Shown: positions 13,744 through 22,084 of the stretch, piece by piece | Position numbering within the stretch: the stretch's first letter is position 1 | How the letters are laid out: each line of letters starts with the position of its first letter | Source: CAZJKE01 sp964546585 | Lineage (GTDB): Bacteria; Planctomycetota; Phycisphaerae; Phycisphaerales; SM1A02 | Direction: 5' to 3' | Length of the DNA stretch: 25,509 nucleotides | Assembly (NCBI GenBank): GCA_964546585.1 | Contig: CAZJKE010000025.1 | Span: 1 to 25,509, forward strand | Translations under genes and position numbers: made by a program | Notes under the pieces: model-generated | The model's database searches: none | What the model was told of the DNA's origin: nothing | What the model saw: only the letters and a program-made list of their open reading frames with translations

Positions 13744-14589
13744 ATGGCAGTTTCCAGACGACCAACCGCAAAGTACCGCCGAGCCAAGATGCGGCACTTC
13801 CTCTTCACAACAGGCCCAGATCGGCTCAGTGGCGGGCGAATCGTCCGCAAGCACTTTGATCAGACGATCAGGATCAACGAGTTGGAGATTTCCTCGCCGC
13901 GGTGGCCGAAGGCGTTTGATGGCCTTCGCCTCGGGCACATCAGTGACTTCCACCTCGGGGACCTCATGCCACTGGACAGGGCACAGGCCGCTGTTGAGTT
14001 GTTGGCCGGTCAGAACCCTGATCTCATCGCTTGTACCGGTGACATTGTGGATCTCGACGCGGACGGCGCGGAGCCGCTCCTTCAGTCGATCGCGGGGATC
14101 GAACCGCCCATGGGGTCATATCTGGTTCTTGGAAATCATGACGAGTTGGACTGTGCCAACAGGCTCTCGCACGTGGCGATCGATGCGGGCATCACCATGC
14201 TCCGGGATTCGCGTTGCTCCGTCGTTTGCAACGGGGAACGGTTGAACATCGCGGGCATCGACTGGGCAAGAACCGCCAAACGAAGTCGGCGAAAGGTCGA
14301 TCATGTTTGCGACGCAGACACCCATCTTCTGTTGGCCCACAATCCCAAGGCGTTCCCGGCGGCTTCGCACCATGGCATCCCCCTTACGCTTTCCGGCCAC
14401 ACGCATGGCGGTCAGGTTGCGCTCCCTCGCAAGCCGGGGGGAAACCTCGCTCTGGCGCATCGTCGATCAGCGGGTGTCTATGCGCGAGGGGACAGCAGGC
14501 TGTTCGTCACTGTGGGCGTTGGCGCCTGGTTCCCGTTGCGTGTGAACTGCCCCGCCGAAGTCGCGATGATTACGATGCGATCAGGCTGA
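13744..14589 (+). CDS. Calcineurin-like metallophosphoesterase (YkuE/YaeI-like)
   Basis: A 281-residue protein with the full set of metal-binding motifs in order: DFH (68-70), GDIVD (99-103), GNHDE (130-134), LAHNP with His199, and GHTHGGQ (218-224). This order and the GHTHGGQ form match the YkuE/YaeI group of phosphodiesterases, some of which act on lipid-linked or UDP-lipid substrates. YkuE-type proteins usually carry an N-terminal membrane or Tat signal; here the N-terminus is only basic (many Arg/Lys in 5-17), so the protein seems cytoplasmic or peripheral. The start at 13744 follows a TACCAT box. The 3' end overlaps rdgB by 20 bp in the opposite direction. Confidence 0.88.
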   Translation: MAVSRRPTAKYRRAKMRHFLFTTGPDRLSGGRIVRKHFDQTIRINELEISSPRWPKAFDGLRLGHISDFHLGDLMPLDRAQAAVELLAGQNPDLIACTGDIVDLDADGAEPLLQSIAGIEPPMGSYLVLGNHDELDCANRLSHVAIDAGITMLRDSRCSVVCNGERLNIAGIDWARTAKRSRRKVDHVCDADTHLLLAHNPKAFPAASHHGIPLTLSGHTHGGQVALPRKPGGNLALAHRRSAGVYARGDSRLFVTVGVGAWFPLRVNCPAEVAMITMRSG

Positions 14590-15169
14590 CGAGTGAGCGT
14601 AGAGCGTTGCCCCGATGTGATCTGGCGTTCTTCTCTTTAGTCGAGAGTTCCGCACTGGTGAGGCCGAGTTCCGGGACAAGCAGCAGGGGGTCGTAGCCGA
14701 AACCGCCACTGCCACGGGCTTCCGTGATCACGCCGTGGAACGAACCGGTTGTCTCCGCAACAATTGTTCCGTCCGGATCCGCAAGGCACATTGCGCAGAC
14801 AAACCTCGCCGTGCGTTGATTGGGTGGCACAGATTCCAACAACTGAAGGAGCAACGCGTTGTTGGCGGCATCCCGCTCCGCACGCGTAGTGCCTTCCCCG
14901 GCAAACCTCGCCGAGTGGACACCCGGTCGCCCATCGATCGCATCGACAACCAGTCCCGAGTCGTCGGCAAGACATCGGCAGGACAGCGCCGTGGCATAGG
15001 CCAGAGCCTTGATGCGGGCATTTCCTTCAAACGTGTCGGCATCTTCGACCGGTTCCGGAGGTTGATCGTCGAATGCATCAAGGCCAACGACATCCATGTC
15101 CAGTGGGTCGAGAATGGCTCGGACTTCCACCAACTTGTGAGGATTGGATGAGGCGAAGACGATCTTCAC
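14570..15169 (-). CDS. rdgB: RdgB/HAM1 non-canonical purine NTP pyrophosphatase
   Basis: A 199-residue house-cleaning enzyme that hydrolyses dITP, ITP and XTP to monophosphates, keeping deaminated purines out of DNA and RNA. Motifs: FASSNPHKLVEV (5-16), DTFEGNARIKA, LADDSGLVVDAIDGRPGVHS (split: LADDSGLVV, DAIDGRPGVHS), GSGGFGYDPLLLVPE and SHRGNAL. GTG 15169 overlaps the queF stop by four bases (GTGA), so the two are translationally coupled. The 3' end overlaps the convergent metallophosphoesterase gene. Confidence 0.94.
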   Translation of the reverse strand: MKIVFASSNPHKLVEVRAILDPLDMDVVGLDAFDDQPPEPVEDADTFEGNARIKALAYATALSCRCLADDSGLVVDAIDGRPGVHSARFAGEGTTRAERDAANNALLLQLLESVPPNQRTARFVCAMCLADPDGTIVAETTGSFHGVITEARGSGGFGYDPLLLVPELGLTSAELSTKEKNARSHRGNALRSLVSLIAS

Positions 15170-15531
15170 GCCGTCGTACCAGCGGGTACATCGCCATGGT
15201 CGGCGATGATTCGACTGTGAATGCCGCCGCGGCCCCGCCACTGCGATTCGACCCGCAACCATGAGGGGCAGAGGGCGTTGGCAAGGTCGTCCCGGATACG
15301 ATTGGTCACCGCTTCATAGAAGATGCCTTCGTTGCGGAAGGACTGGAAGTACATCTTCAGGCTCTTGAGTTCCACACACATTGCCGCCGGCTGATACCGC
15401 ACGATGATCCGTCCAAAGTCCGGGTGCCCCGTCTTCGGGCACACCGATGTGAATTCCTCATTCACATGCTCCACGACAAATGGGTTCTCCGACGGCGAGG
15501 GAAACACCTCCAACAGCGATTCGTTCGGCAT
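15166..15531 (-). CDS. queF: NADPH-dependent 7-cyano-7-deazaguanine reductase (short type)
   Basis: A 121-residue QueF of the short, unimodular type, which reduces preQ0 to preQ1 in queuosine synthesis. The thioimide-forming Cys31 is in TSVCPKTGHPDFG with Asp38; the family motif ELKSLKMYF spans 54-62, and a late GGIHSR follows. The ATG at 15531 is chosen because a TATGAT box lies 6 nt upstream and the N-terminus then fits short QueF proteins; a GTG at 15573 would add 14 residues. rdgB follows with a four-base overlap. No other queuosine gene is in the window. Confidence 0.93.
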   Translation of the reverse strand: MPNESLLEVFPSPSENPFVVEHVNEEFTSVCPKTGHPDFGRIIVRYQPAAMCVELKSLKMYFQSFRNEGIFYEAVTNRIRDDLANALCPSWLRVESQWRGRGGIHSRIIADHGDVPAGTTA

Positions 15532-15537
15532 CGCCCC

Positions 15538-15543
15538 ATCATA
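15538..15543 (-). promoter_or_regulatory. -10 element for queF-rdgB (leaderless type)
   Basis: TATGAT ends 6 nt before the queF ATG at 15531. Confidence 0.5.
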
Positions 15544-15646
15544 TGACCCAATCAAATGAGTTGCGGCTGTCACTCTCGTGGTGTCTTATTGGGCCACAAG
15601 CGGGCCTGGTGCCGCGAAGTGCGTTGACGACGACCGTTGTGGGGGG

Positions 15647-16654
15647 TCAGAGGTTGTAGCGGAGAAGGAGCGTGATGACCTTGGGCTGGTCCGGGTTGAT
15701 GGAGAGGGAGTTGCGGAAGGCGGACCTCGCATCCTGATGGGCATCGAAATCCTGCTTGTCACTCAACAGCCAGGTATTGAGCGCGGTCACCCCCACGCCA
15801 TTGAGCGCCCGCCAGTTCCGCTCCTCAAACTGCACAGCCGTTCGGTACGCCTTGGATGACTCTCCATAGTTACCAAGCCTGAACTCGGCCCATCCAAGTC
15901 GCTCCCACGACTCAGTTGTCGGGTCGATTCGAATCAACTGGCGTGCCGCATTGGCAACCTCAAGATACCGCCGTTGTTGCGAAAGCAGATAGATGATGTT
16001 CTCCATCAACTGTGGCGATGGTTGCTCCATCAACTCCGCAGCCGTGATGTACTGCTCCAACGCCGCCTCGCCATTACCCAGCAACTGCAATGTCGCCGCG
16101 AGCGTGATGTGCGGTGGCGCGGTACCCTCGGACAAGTCGGCGCCTCTCTGGGCAAAGACAAGTGCGCTCTTGGGCCTCCCCATCTGTAGATAGGTGGTTG
16201 CGAGATTCAGATTCGCACCAAGGCTGTCTGGATCTATGGTCAGCGCCCGGTGATACGCCCTGACCGCTTCGACGAATCGGTCGAGCATCTGCAGCGTGAC
16301 GCCGTGGCCGTATTGCGCATCGAAGTTTCTGGGCTCCAACTTCGCCGCCCTTGCAAACGCCGGCTCGGCTCGGTCCCACAACCCTTCTGCCAGATAGACA
16401 TCGCCGATCCCGACCAGCGCATCGGTTGCAACTGGATTGTCCGCCAAAATCTCCCGGAAGAGTGCCAGCGCTTCTTCATAGTCGCCTGCATCCTTCGCCG
16501 CCTGTGCCTGGTCGAGGGAGTCCTGCTGGGAAACACTCAGAGCGGCAGGTGACAGGTCAACCACCGGCCTTGGCTCCGGCTCGGCCTGCTGGGCAGCGTT
16601 ACACCCGGCGAGGGTCGCCACGAGCAGCCCAAGAATGAGGTCCCGTCGAGCCAT
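15647..16654 (-). CDS. TPR-repeat lipoprotein
   Basis: A 335-residue protein with a lipobox LAGC (Cys18) after a hydrophobic stretch (6-17), a Pro/Glu linker and then a series of tetratricopeptide repeats. Clear units include GDYEEALALFREILADNP, the WDRAEPAFARAAKLEP unit, FVEAVRAYHRALTIDPDS, and NYGESSKAYRTAVQFEERN later on. It is probably anchored in a membrane, where TPR lipoproteins serve as scaffolds for envelope assembly or secretion; the partner is unknown. The ATG at 16654 is preferred (lipobox spacing, TACCCT box 9 nt upstream). A gap of 115 bp separates it from queF. Confidence 0.85.
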   Translation of the reverse strand: MARRDLILGLLVATLAGCNAAQQAEPEPRPVVDLSPAALSVSQQDSLDQAQAAKDAGDYEEALALFREILADNPVATDALVGIGDVYLAEGLWDRAEPAFARAAKLEPRNFDAQYGHGVTLQMLDRFVEAVRAYHRALTIDPDSLGANLNLATTYLQMGRPKSALVFAQRGADLSEGTAPPHITLAATLQLLGNGEAALEQYITAAELMEQPSPQLMENIIYLLSQQRRYLEVANAARQLIRIDPTTESWERLGWAEFRLGNYGESSKAYRTAVQFEERNWRALNGVGVTALNTWLLSDKQDFDAHQDARSAFRNSLSINPDQPKVITLLLRYNL

Positions 16655-16663
16655 GATCGTCAA

Positions 16664-16669
16664 AGGGTA
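16664..16669 (-). promoter_or_regulatory. -10 element for the TPR lipoprotein (leaderless or very short leader)
   Basis: TACCCT ends 9 nt before ATG 16654, directly after the nfo stop. Confidence 0.45.
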
Positions 16670-16681
16670 CACCGAACCCTT

Positions 16682-17599
16682 CTATCGACGCGATTTCGCG
16701 ATCTTCCTGAGCCTGCTCATGTTGATACTGTCCATGGGCCGGCCCTGCGCGTCATCCTCCTTCGCCGTCTCAAGAATCATCGGCACTCCCGCCAACGCCG
16801 GGTGCTTCAGGAGGGCCGAAAAACAACTGCGGCCGCAGGATCCATCGCCTATGTGAGCATGGCGATCCGCGCGGGAGCCACACGCCCCGATCGAATCGTT
16901 CAGGTGCACGACCCGCATCTGACTCATTCCACACGACTCCTCGAATGCGGTCAGCACCGCGGCGGCCGCCTTCGCGGACGACATGTCATACCCCGCCGCC
17001 GTCACATGACAGGTGTCAAAGCAGAATGCCACACGCTCCGGCTCCTGCACCATGTCCCGAATCGCCGCGAGATGGCCAAAGTCATATCCGAGGTTTGTGC
17101 CCGAACCAACCGTCGTCTCCAAACAGGTCATGACACCGAATCCCGGCAGATCCCGGTGCAACCGGTCCATTGACTTGGCAATTCGCCGCAGGCCGGCAAG
17201 TTCTTCGCTGCTGGGATCGCCACCAAGAACATTCATCTCGCCCCTGCACCTCGGTGTGCCAAGCCTCGCCCCCGGATGGGCTACAAGCAGTGGAATGTGC
17301 AATGCTTCACACCGCTCCATTTCGTCGCGTTGCAGCGCTATCGACTTCTCTCTCGCCGCGGGGTCGGGCGAAGCGAGGTTGACGAGGTAACTGTTGTGGC
17401 TGACAACCCGGTTGCCTGTATCCCACCCCATGCCGCTGCGTTGTTGCTCCCACGCATCGACCATGTCACCACAAAGGGGCGGCGCTTTCCATTGCCGCTG
17501 ATTTCGGGTGAACACCTGCACGCAGTCCATGTCCAACTCCGCCGCCCGAACAAGCGCGTTGACAACGCCACCTGCCGCGGACAAGTGGGAACCAAGCAT
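16682..17599 (-). CDS. nfo: Endonuclease IV (AP endonuclease)
   Basis: A 305-residue endonuclease IV, which cuts DNA at abasic and oxidised sites using three zinc ions. The metal ligands are visible: His68 in VVSHNSYLVN, His108 in LVAHPGA, Glu161 in CLETT, Asp195 and His198 in FDTCHVTAAGYD, the HLNDS and DRHAHIGDG motifs, and a final ILET Glu. The ATG at 17599 gives the standard start MLGSHLSAAGG; a TTG nine codons upstream would overlap the ferritin stop. It lies 16 nt after ferritin and has no clear SD, so it relies on upstream translation. It is the last gene of the tkt-ftn-nfo unit. Confidence 0.94.
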   Translation of the reverse strand: MLGSHLSAAGGVVNALVRAAELDMDCVQVFTRNQRQWKAPPLCGDMVDAWEQQRSGMGWDTGNRVVSHNSYLVNLASPDPAAREKSIALQRDEMERCEALHIPLLVAHPGARLGTPRCRGEMNVLGGDPSSEELAGLRRIAKSMDRLHRDLPGFGVMTCLETTVGSGTNLGYDFGHLAAIRDMVQEPERVAFCFDTCHVTAAGYDMSSAKAAAAVLTAFEESCGMSQMRVVHLNDSIGACGSRADRHAHIGDGSCGRSCFSALLKHPALAGVPMILETAKEDDAQGRPMDSINMSRLRKIAKSRR

Positions 17600-17615
17600 G
17601 AGTGTGTTCGAACGC

Positions 17616-18098
17616 TCAGCGGGCAAGGTGTCGATCGAAGGACAGGAGCGCCGGTGCGTTGCCGTCGATCTGCCGCACTCTCGCCAAGTTGTCGCGTGCA
17701 GTCGCCTCTTCTTCGACCTGTTCGGTCACGAACCACTGAAAAGCGACTTGCACCGCCCAGCCGCATTCCGATCCAGCAAGTGCGTAGATGTCGTGGATCT
17801 GAGAGGTCACCCGCTGTTCGTGGGCAAGTGCAGCCTCGAACACGGCGACCAGCGAGTCGAATTCGGTGGTTGGGGCGGGCGTCGCGTCAACCTTCACCTC
17901 CATGTCCCACTCCTCCATCCAGGCGAGAATCTTCATCGCGTGCCCGTGTTCCTCGGCAGCCTGCGCCATGAACCACCCGGACACGCCAGAGAGGTTCTCC
18001 CGAGACGCCCAGCATGCCATCGCCAGATACTGCAATTCCGCGCCGAGTTCGTGCGAAATCTGTGCGTTCAAGAGGCCGTGGAGTTGATTGCTGGTCAT
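17616..18098 (-). CDS. ftnA: Non-heme ferritin
   Basis: A 160-residue ferritin of the bacterial FtnA type, forming a 24-subunit shell that oxidises and stores iron. The ferroxidase residues match E. coli FtnA even in numbering: Glu17, Glu50, His53, Glu94 and Gln127, plus the third-site Glu cluster in TEQVEEE (125-131). The ATG at 18098 overlaps the transketolase stop (ATGA), and GGAG seven bases upstream lies inside the end of that gene. nfo follows. Iron storage next to an oxidative-damage endonuclease suggests a shared role in limiting Fenton damage, an inference from position. Confidence 0.93.
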   Translation of the reverse strand: MTSNQLHGLLNAQISHELGAELQYLAMACWASRENLSGVSGWFMAQAAEEHGHAMKILAWMEEWDMEVKVDATPAPTTEFDSLVAVFEAALAHEQRVTSQIHDIYALAGSECGWAVQVAFQWFVTEQVEEEATARDNLARVRQIDGNAPALLSFDRHLAR

Positions 18099-20080
18099 GA
18101 GTGTTCTCCAGTAGGAACTGTCGTCGCGGTAACAACGCCGAGCATGGTGGCGGCTGTCTGCGCAATATCAGTTGCGTGCAGCCCGCACTGACGGAGGATG
18201 TCGTCCTCGCTTCGTGCGGACTTGGGGATTCGTTTGACATACATCTGTTCGATGGTGAAAGCGTCGCCGGAGGCGGTGCAGGCATCAGCGACCGCCGAGC
18301 CGAGAGAAGCACCGTAGTTGTCCTCAACAACCAGAATATTTCCACCGTTTTCGTTCGCAATGTCGAGCAGTCGATCCTGATCAAAGGGCAAGCTGTAGAG
18401 ATCGAGAAGCGATGCGTCGATGCCGAGTCGATCGAGTTCGTCGATCGCCTTGTTGCATTCATGGATCATGAATCCGGCCGACACGATCAACAGGTCACGG
18501 CCGTCGATCAACGCCTCCGATCCACCAAGTTCGAACACAGTATTCTCGTCGTAGATCATCTCAACATCGGGCCGGTGGGTTCGCATGTAACAACAGCCTT
18601 GATGATTGGCCATCGCAACAGTCAACCCGTAGGCCGCCCACGCATCAGCGGGCTGCAACACCCAGCACCCCGGTCCACCGTGGTGATCGGTCATCGTGCC
18701 CAGACTCCGGAACCATGCGATGTCGGGTAGTGACATCTGGCTCGGGCCGTCCGCGGCCAGCGAAACTCCCGAATGCGAACCCACGATATTCAGATTCGCG
18801 CCAGAGTTGATTGCCATCTCGATCTGGTCGTAGCCGCGGGTGATGAACTTCGCGAAGGATGAGCAGAACGGAATCTTCCCGGCAGCGGAGAGACCTGCGC
18901 CCACGGAAACCATGTTCTGTTCGGCGATCTTGCACTCGACAAATCGAGGTGCCAGTTCCGCGTCTCCACCAAACCAGCAGGAAAATGTGGAGTTGCTGAC
19001 ATCAGCATCCACCGCCCAGACACGAGAGTCGGCGTGACCGAGGGCCCGCAGCGCAACGCCGTACGCCCGCCGTGTCGCCATGCGTCCCGCCTGCAGTGTT
19101 GTCCGCATGTCCCACCGCTCCATCGACACGGCAAAGCCTGGTACGGCTTCGACTACGGGGCTCGCCGGAGGCGGTGGTGGGGAGGTGATCGGTGGAAGTT
19201 CCGCCGTCATGGCAGATGTCAGCGAGAGTGCTGTTCGAGACAACTCTTCGAGGGATTTGGCGAGTTGTTCACCCTTCACCGGCTTGCCGTGCCAGTTCCC
19301 TCCCTGCATGGACGGCACACCCCAACCCTTGACGGTGCGGGCAACGACCGCCATGGGTGTAGCGGTCCCCGCTGCGAAGGTGTCGAATGCGGAGGTGATC
19401 TCGGCCGGATCATGGCCATCGATCATGATGACTTTGAAACCGGTGGCGATCAGTTTCGCTTCCAGTCGTTCCGGAGATTGCTGCTTGCTGACGGCACCTG
19501 CCTGTCCGTATTGATTGCAGTTGAAGATCGGCAGCACATTCGTGAGCGTGTGGTCGACGATGAAGTCGAGTGCTTCGGCGATCTGTCCCTCGCGAGATTC
19601 GCCGTCACCGATGATGCAGTAGACGCGGCGATCGCTCTGATCTCTCTGTGCAGCAAGCGCCACACCGGCAGCAACGGACAGACCCTGTCCGAGTGATCCG
19701 GTTGCGGCGTCGAAGAACGACACGCCTTCTCGTGGATTCGGATGTCCATCCAGTGGTGAGTCGCACTCCCGCAGCGACGAAAGGTGTTCGCGTGTCAGCG
19801 TGAATTCCTCACCTCGCCATTCCACCGTGGCACCCAGATCCGCCATCGCCGCGTACACGATCGGTACGGCGTGTCCTTCGGAGAGTACGAGCCGGTCTGC
19901 GGCCGGGGCGTCCGGATCCTGCGGCGACCACCGCATGGTGTGGTACATCAACACCGTCACAATGTGCCCAAGACTCATTGCGCTGGTTGGATGACCGCTA
20001 CCGGCAGCGGCGCACATGTCCATTGCCAATGAATCAAGGGTGACGGCCTTTGCGTGAACGGCTGCTTCGTACGATGCCAT
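18095..20080 (-). CDS. tkt: Transketolase
   Basis: A 661-residue transketolase moving two-carbon units between sugar phosphates in the pentose phosphate pathway. The Mg-TPP motif is GDGESREGQIAEA (158-170) ending near NCN; GSGHP (27-31) and SEGH (67-70) are in the first domain, and TPP-activating Glu387 is in CKIAEQNM. The size and motifs (AVDADVSNSTFS, IAEQNMVSVGAGL) are closer to the animal and archaeal-like shorter type than to E. coli TktA. A Pro-rich linker (296-308) joins the two domains. An SD (AGGA) precedes the ATG at 20080, and a TTGTCG-17-GATACT promoter lies 44 nt further up. Ferritin overlaps its stop. Confidence 0.95.
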   Translation of the reverse strand: MASYEAAVHAKAVTLDSLAMDMCAAAGSGHPTSAMSLGHIVTVLMYHTMRWSPQDPDAPAADRLVLSEGHAVPIVYAAMADLGATVEWRGEEFTLTREHLSSLRECDSPLDGHPNPREGVSFFDAATGSLGQGLSVAAGVALAAQRDQSDRRVYCIIGDGESREGQIAEALDFIVDHTLTNVLPIFNCNQYGQAGAVSKQQSPERLEAKLIATGFKVIMIDGHDPAEITSAFDTFAAGTATPMAVVARTVKGWGVPSMQGGNWHGKPVKGEQLAKSLEELSRTALSLTSAMTAELPPITSPPPPPASPVVEAVPGFAVSMERWDMRTTLQAGRMATRRAYGVALRALGHADSRVWAVDADVSNSTFSCWFGGDAELAPRFVECKIAEQNMVSVGAGLSAAGKIPFCSSFAKFITRGYDQIEMAINSGANLNIVGSHSGVSLAADGPSQMSLPDIAWFRSLGTMTDHHGGPGCWVLQPADAWAAYGLTVAMANHQGCCYMRTHRPDVEMIYDENTVFELGGSEALIDGRDLLIVSAGFMIHECNKAIDELDRLGIDASLLDLYSLPFDQDRLLDIANENGGNILVVEDNYGASLGSAVADACTASGDAFTIEQMYVKRIPKSARSEDDILRQCGLHATDIAQTAATMLGVVTATTVPTGEHS

Positions 20081-20130
20081 GGCTGTTCCTGTGCGGAGTA
20101 GGGGGGGGTCGTGGGAGACGGGAAAGGGTC

Positions 20131-20159
20131 AGTATCTCATGCACATGCCGCCCCGACAA
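20131..20159 (-). promoter_or_regulatory. Sigma-70-type promoter for tkt
   Basis: On the minus strand: TTGTCG (20159-20154), 17-bp spacer, GATACT (20136-20131). The expected start gives a leader of about 45 nt that contains the tkt SD. It is one of the few promoters here with a plausible -35 box. Confidence 0.5.
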
Positions 20160-20172
20160 CCGCCCGGGGTGC

Positions 20173-20185
20173 GGAAAGAATTTCC
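20173..20185. promoter_or_regulatory. 13-bp palindrome between the tkt and dnaN promoters
   Basis: GGAAA-GAA-TTTCC, a perfect inverted repeat with a 3-nt centre. It lies between the divergent promoters and could bind a dimeric regulator. The regulator is unknown. Confidence 0.3.
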
Positions 20186-20211
20186 CATGGCCCTCTTGAG
20201 GCCTGCGCTGT

Positions 20212-20217
20212 TACACT
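20212..20217 (+). promoter_or_regulatory. Candidate -10 element for dnaN
   Basis: TACACT lies 33 nt before ATG 20251, giving a leader of roughly 27 nt with the SD AAGGGAG (20232-20238). No good -35 box is visible. Confidence 0.4.
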
Positions 20218-20250
20218 CGCACCTGCGAAACAAGGGAGAATCACAGCACC

Positions 20251-21384
20251 ATGACCGTCAAACAAGCAACCAACATGAAGGCCATCTGCGACCGCGATGC
20301 TCTGGCAGATGCCATGTCACTGATCGCGGGTGTCGTTCCGAGCCGAACGCCGACGCCGTCGCGGCAATGTGTCCTCATCACCGCCGGGGACGGTCAGTTG
20401 CAACTGGCTGCTACGGATGGCGAGATTTCGTTGGTTCGCTCGACCACGAGGGTGGATGCGGAGTCAAGCGGGCAGGCCTTTGTACCGGCCGACAAGGTGT
20501 CCCAGATTGTTCGCAGTTGTGATGATCCAACAATGACACTTTCCGGTGACGATGGCGCCCTGCTCATTCGCTCCTCAGACTCCAGGTTCAAGGTCTTTGC
20601 GTTCCCGATTTCCGAGGCTTCTGATGCGGCGACCTTCGAGGGCGTCGACCCAAGTTTCGTCATCGGCGGCAAGGAACTTCATCTCCTGATCGATCGCACA
20701 CTGTTTGCCGCAGCGACCGATCACAGCCGGTATGCAATCAACGGTGTTCTTTTTGAGAGGAAGGACGGCCTGCTTCGCATGGTCGCAACCAACGGGCATC
20801 GTCTCGCGATGGCGACGGCATCATGCGACGGTGATGGCGAAGACCGCTGCATCATTCCGACCAAGACAATGACTTTGCTACGGCGTCTGTTGGGTGATGG
20901 CGATGCCAATGTCGCGGTGCATGTTGATGATGGCCGCGTTCTGTTTCACATCGACGACGAAGGGGAAACCGCAACCATCTCCAGCAACCTCGTCGAAGGC
21001 AACTTTCCCCCGTATGAAGATGTGGTGCCGAAGGACCTCGACCGGTCCGTCCGCGTCTCGTCCGATGCGTTGAACAAGGGCATTCGCCGCGCCGCGTTGC
21101 TGACCAACGAGGAATCCCGCGGGGTCCGCATGGTCTTCGAGCAGGGTCGACTGGTGATCACGGGCCGATCACCGGAAATGGGAGAGGCGGAGATCGAAAT
21201 CCCTCTCGATGGGTTTGACGGCGAACCTCTGGAGATCGGTTTCAACCCTGCGTACATTCTCGACGCCATGAAAGTAGTCGGCGCGGACGAGATTACGATC
21301 GAGTTGAAGCGGCAGGACAAGCCGGGCCTGTTCCGCAGCGGAGACGACTTCCTCTACATCATCATGCCGGTGAACCTGAGCTGA
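20251..21384 (+). CDS. dnaN: DNA polymerase III beta subunit (sliding clamp)
   Basis: A 377-residue beta clamp that tethers the replicative polymerase to DNA. It has three similar domains, a typical start (MKAICDRDALADAMSLI from residue 9), the TNGHRLA motif in the middle, SSNLVEGNFPPYEDVVPK (the domain II region), and the family ending FLYIIMPVNLS. The ATG at 20251 is kept because an SD (AAGGGAG) lies 12 nt upstream; the ATG at 20275 would give the more usual N-terminus and is a real alternative. dnaA, recF and gyrB are not beside it, so the common dnaA-dnaN arrangement is absent, and I see no DnaA-box cluster. Confidence 0.95.
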   Translation: MTVKQATNMKAICDRDALADAMSLIAGVVPSRTPTPSRQCVLITAGDGQLQLAATDGEISLVRSTTRVDAESSGQAFVPADKVSQIVRSCDDPTMTLSGDDGALLIRSSDSRFKVFAFPISEASDAATFEGVDPSFVIGGKELHLLIDRTLFAAATDHSRYAINGVLFERKDGLLRMVATNGHRLAMATASCDGDGEDRCIIPTKTMTLLRRLLGDGDANVAVHVDDGRVLFHIDDEGETATISSNLVEGNFPPYEDVVPKDLDRSVRVSSDALNKGIRRAALLTNEESRGVRMVFEQGRLVITGRSPEMGEAEIEIPLDGFDGEPLEIGFNPAYILDAMKVVGADEITIELKRQDKPGLFRSGDDFLYIIMPVNLS

Positions 21385-21402
21385 GAGGCGCAAGGCACCT
21401 CT
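21384..21402. terminator. Hairpin between convergent dnaN and redoxin genes
   Basis: AGAGG-C-GC / AAG / GC-A-CCTCT, a 7-bp stem with one mismatch, placed exactly between the two convergent stop codons. It has no T-run. It may end transcription from both sides. Confidence 0.35.
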
Positions 21403-22084
21403 ACGGTGTCAGCGTTCCTCTCTTGGGTGGACGCGGTCGGCCTCCGCCGCGTGCGTATTTCACCGAGCACCCCCACGGCTTGACATAGGCCGGATCGACA
21501 TCTTCGCCCGCCTTGATCTGTTTGATCACACGCACAACATGTGTCTCTGCCTTCGCGCCCTGCTTGCGGCGCGGGTCGTCGCTGAGCGCGCCCTGAAACT
21601 GCAGCACACCCTCCTCGTCGATGATGTACACATGCGGTGTTGTCTTTGCTTCATACAGGTGGCCGACTGCTCCGTCATAGTCAATGAGCATGGGAATGTC
21701 GGAGTCCATCTTCTTCAGAAAGTCGCCACCGCCTTGCACGACCTTGTCCTTTGCGCGGTTGGCCGTGGAGTTCACCGCCAGATAGACGATCTGATCGTCG
21801 ATGTCGTTGATCTCCTCAAGCATGGTCGGCATCAAGCCGCACTCCCACACGCCCTTGCAGAAGGGGCATCCTTCATTGAACCATTCGAGTACGACGATGC
21901 GTCCCTTGTAGTCCTCGAGAGAGTGTTCCTTGCCCCGGTGATCTTCAAGCGTAAATGATGGGGCGGGTTCGCCAACCTTGGCGGTCTTTGGCTTGGTTGG
22001 ATGATCGCTGGGATGATCCTGTGAGGCAGCGCCGAACAGGCCAAGTGCGAGCAATGCTATTGCGGATGTGTAGGTGCGTTTCAT
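21401..22084 (-). CDS. Exported redoxin (AhpC/TSA-type thioredoxin-fold protein)
   Basis: A 227-residue protein with a signal peptide (about 1-21) and a thioredoxin-like redoxin domain: VGEPAPSFTLEDHRG (37-51), WFNEGCPFCKG with a CPFC pair (73-76), another Cys at 82, and TTPHVYIIDEEG. The CxxC and the cis-Pro (TTPHVY) point to a thiol-disulfide oxidoreductase or peroxidase acting outside the cytoplasm. The tail (about 200-227) contains PWGCSVKY and is basic. Its ATG overlaps the stop of the DsbD-alpha-like gene (ATGA), so the pair is translationally coupled and probably works together in envelope thiol chemistry. Confidence 0.85.
   Translation of the reverse strand: MKRTYTSAIALLALGLFGAASQDHPSDHPTKPKTAKVGEPAPSFTLEDHRGKEHSLEDYKGRIVVLEWFNEGCPFCKGVWECGLMPTMLEEINDIDDQIVYLAVNSTANRAKDKVVQGGGDFLKKMDSDIPMLIDYDGAVGHLYEAKTTPHVYIIDEEGVLQFQGALSDDPRRKQGAKAETHVVRVIKQIKAGEDVDPAYVKPWGCSVKYARGGGRPRPPKRGTLTP

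Noticed and set aside
20081..20250. Replication origin next to dnaN
   Set aside because: No DnaA boxes of the TTATCCACA type, no A+T-rich unwinding stretch, and dnaA is absent.
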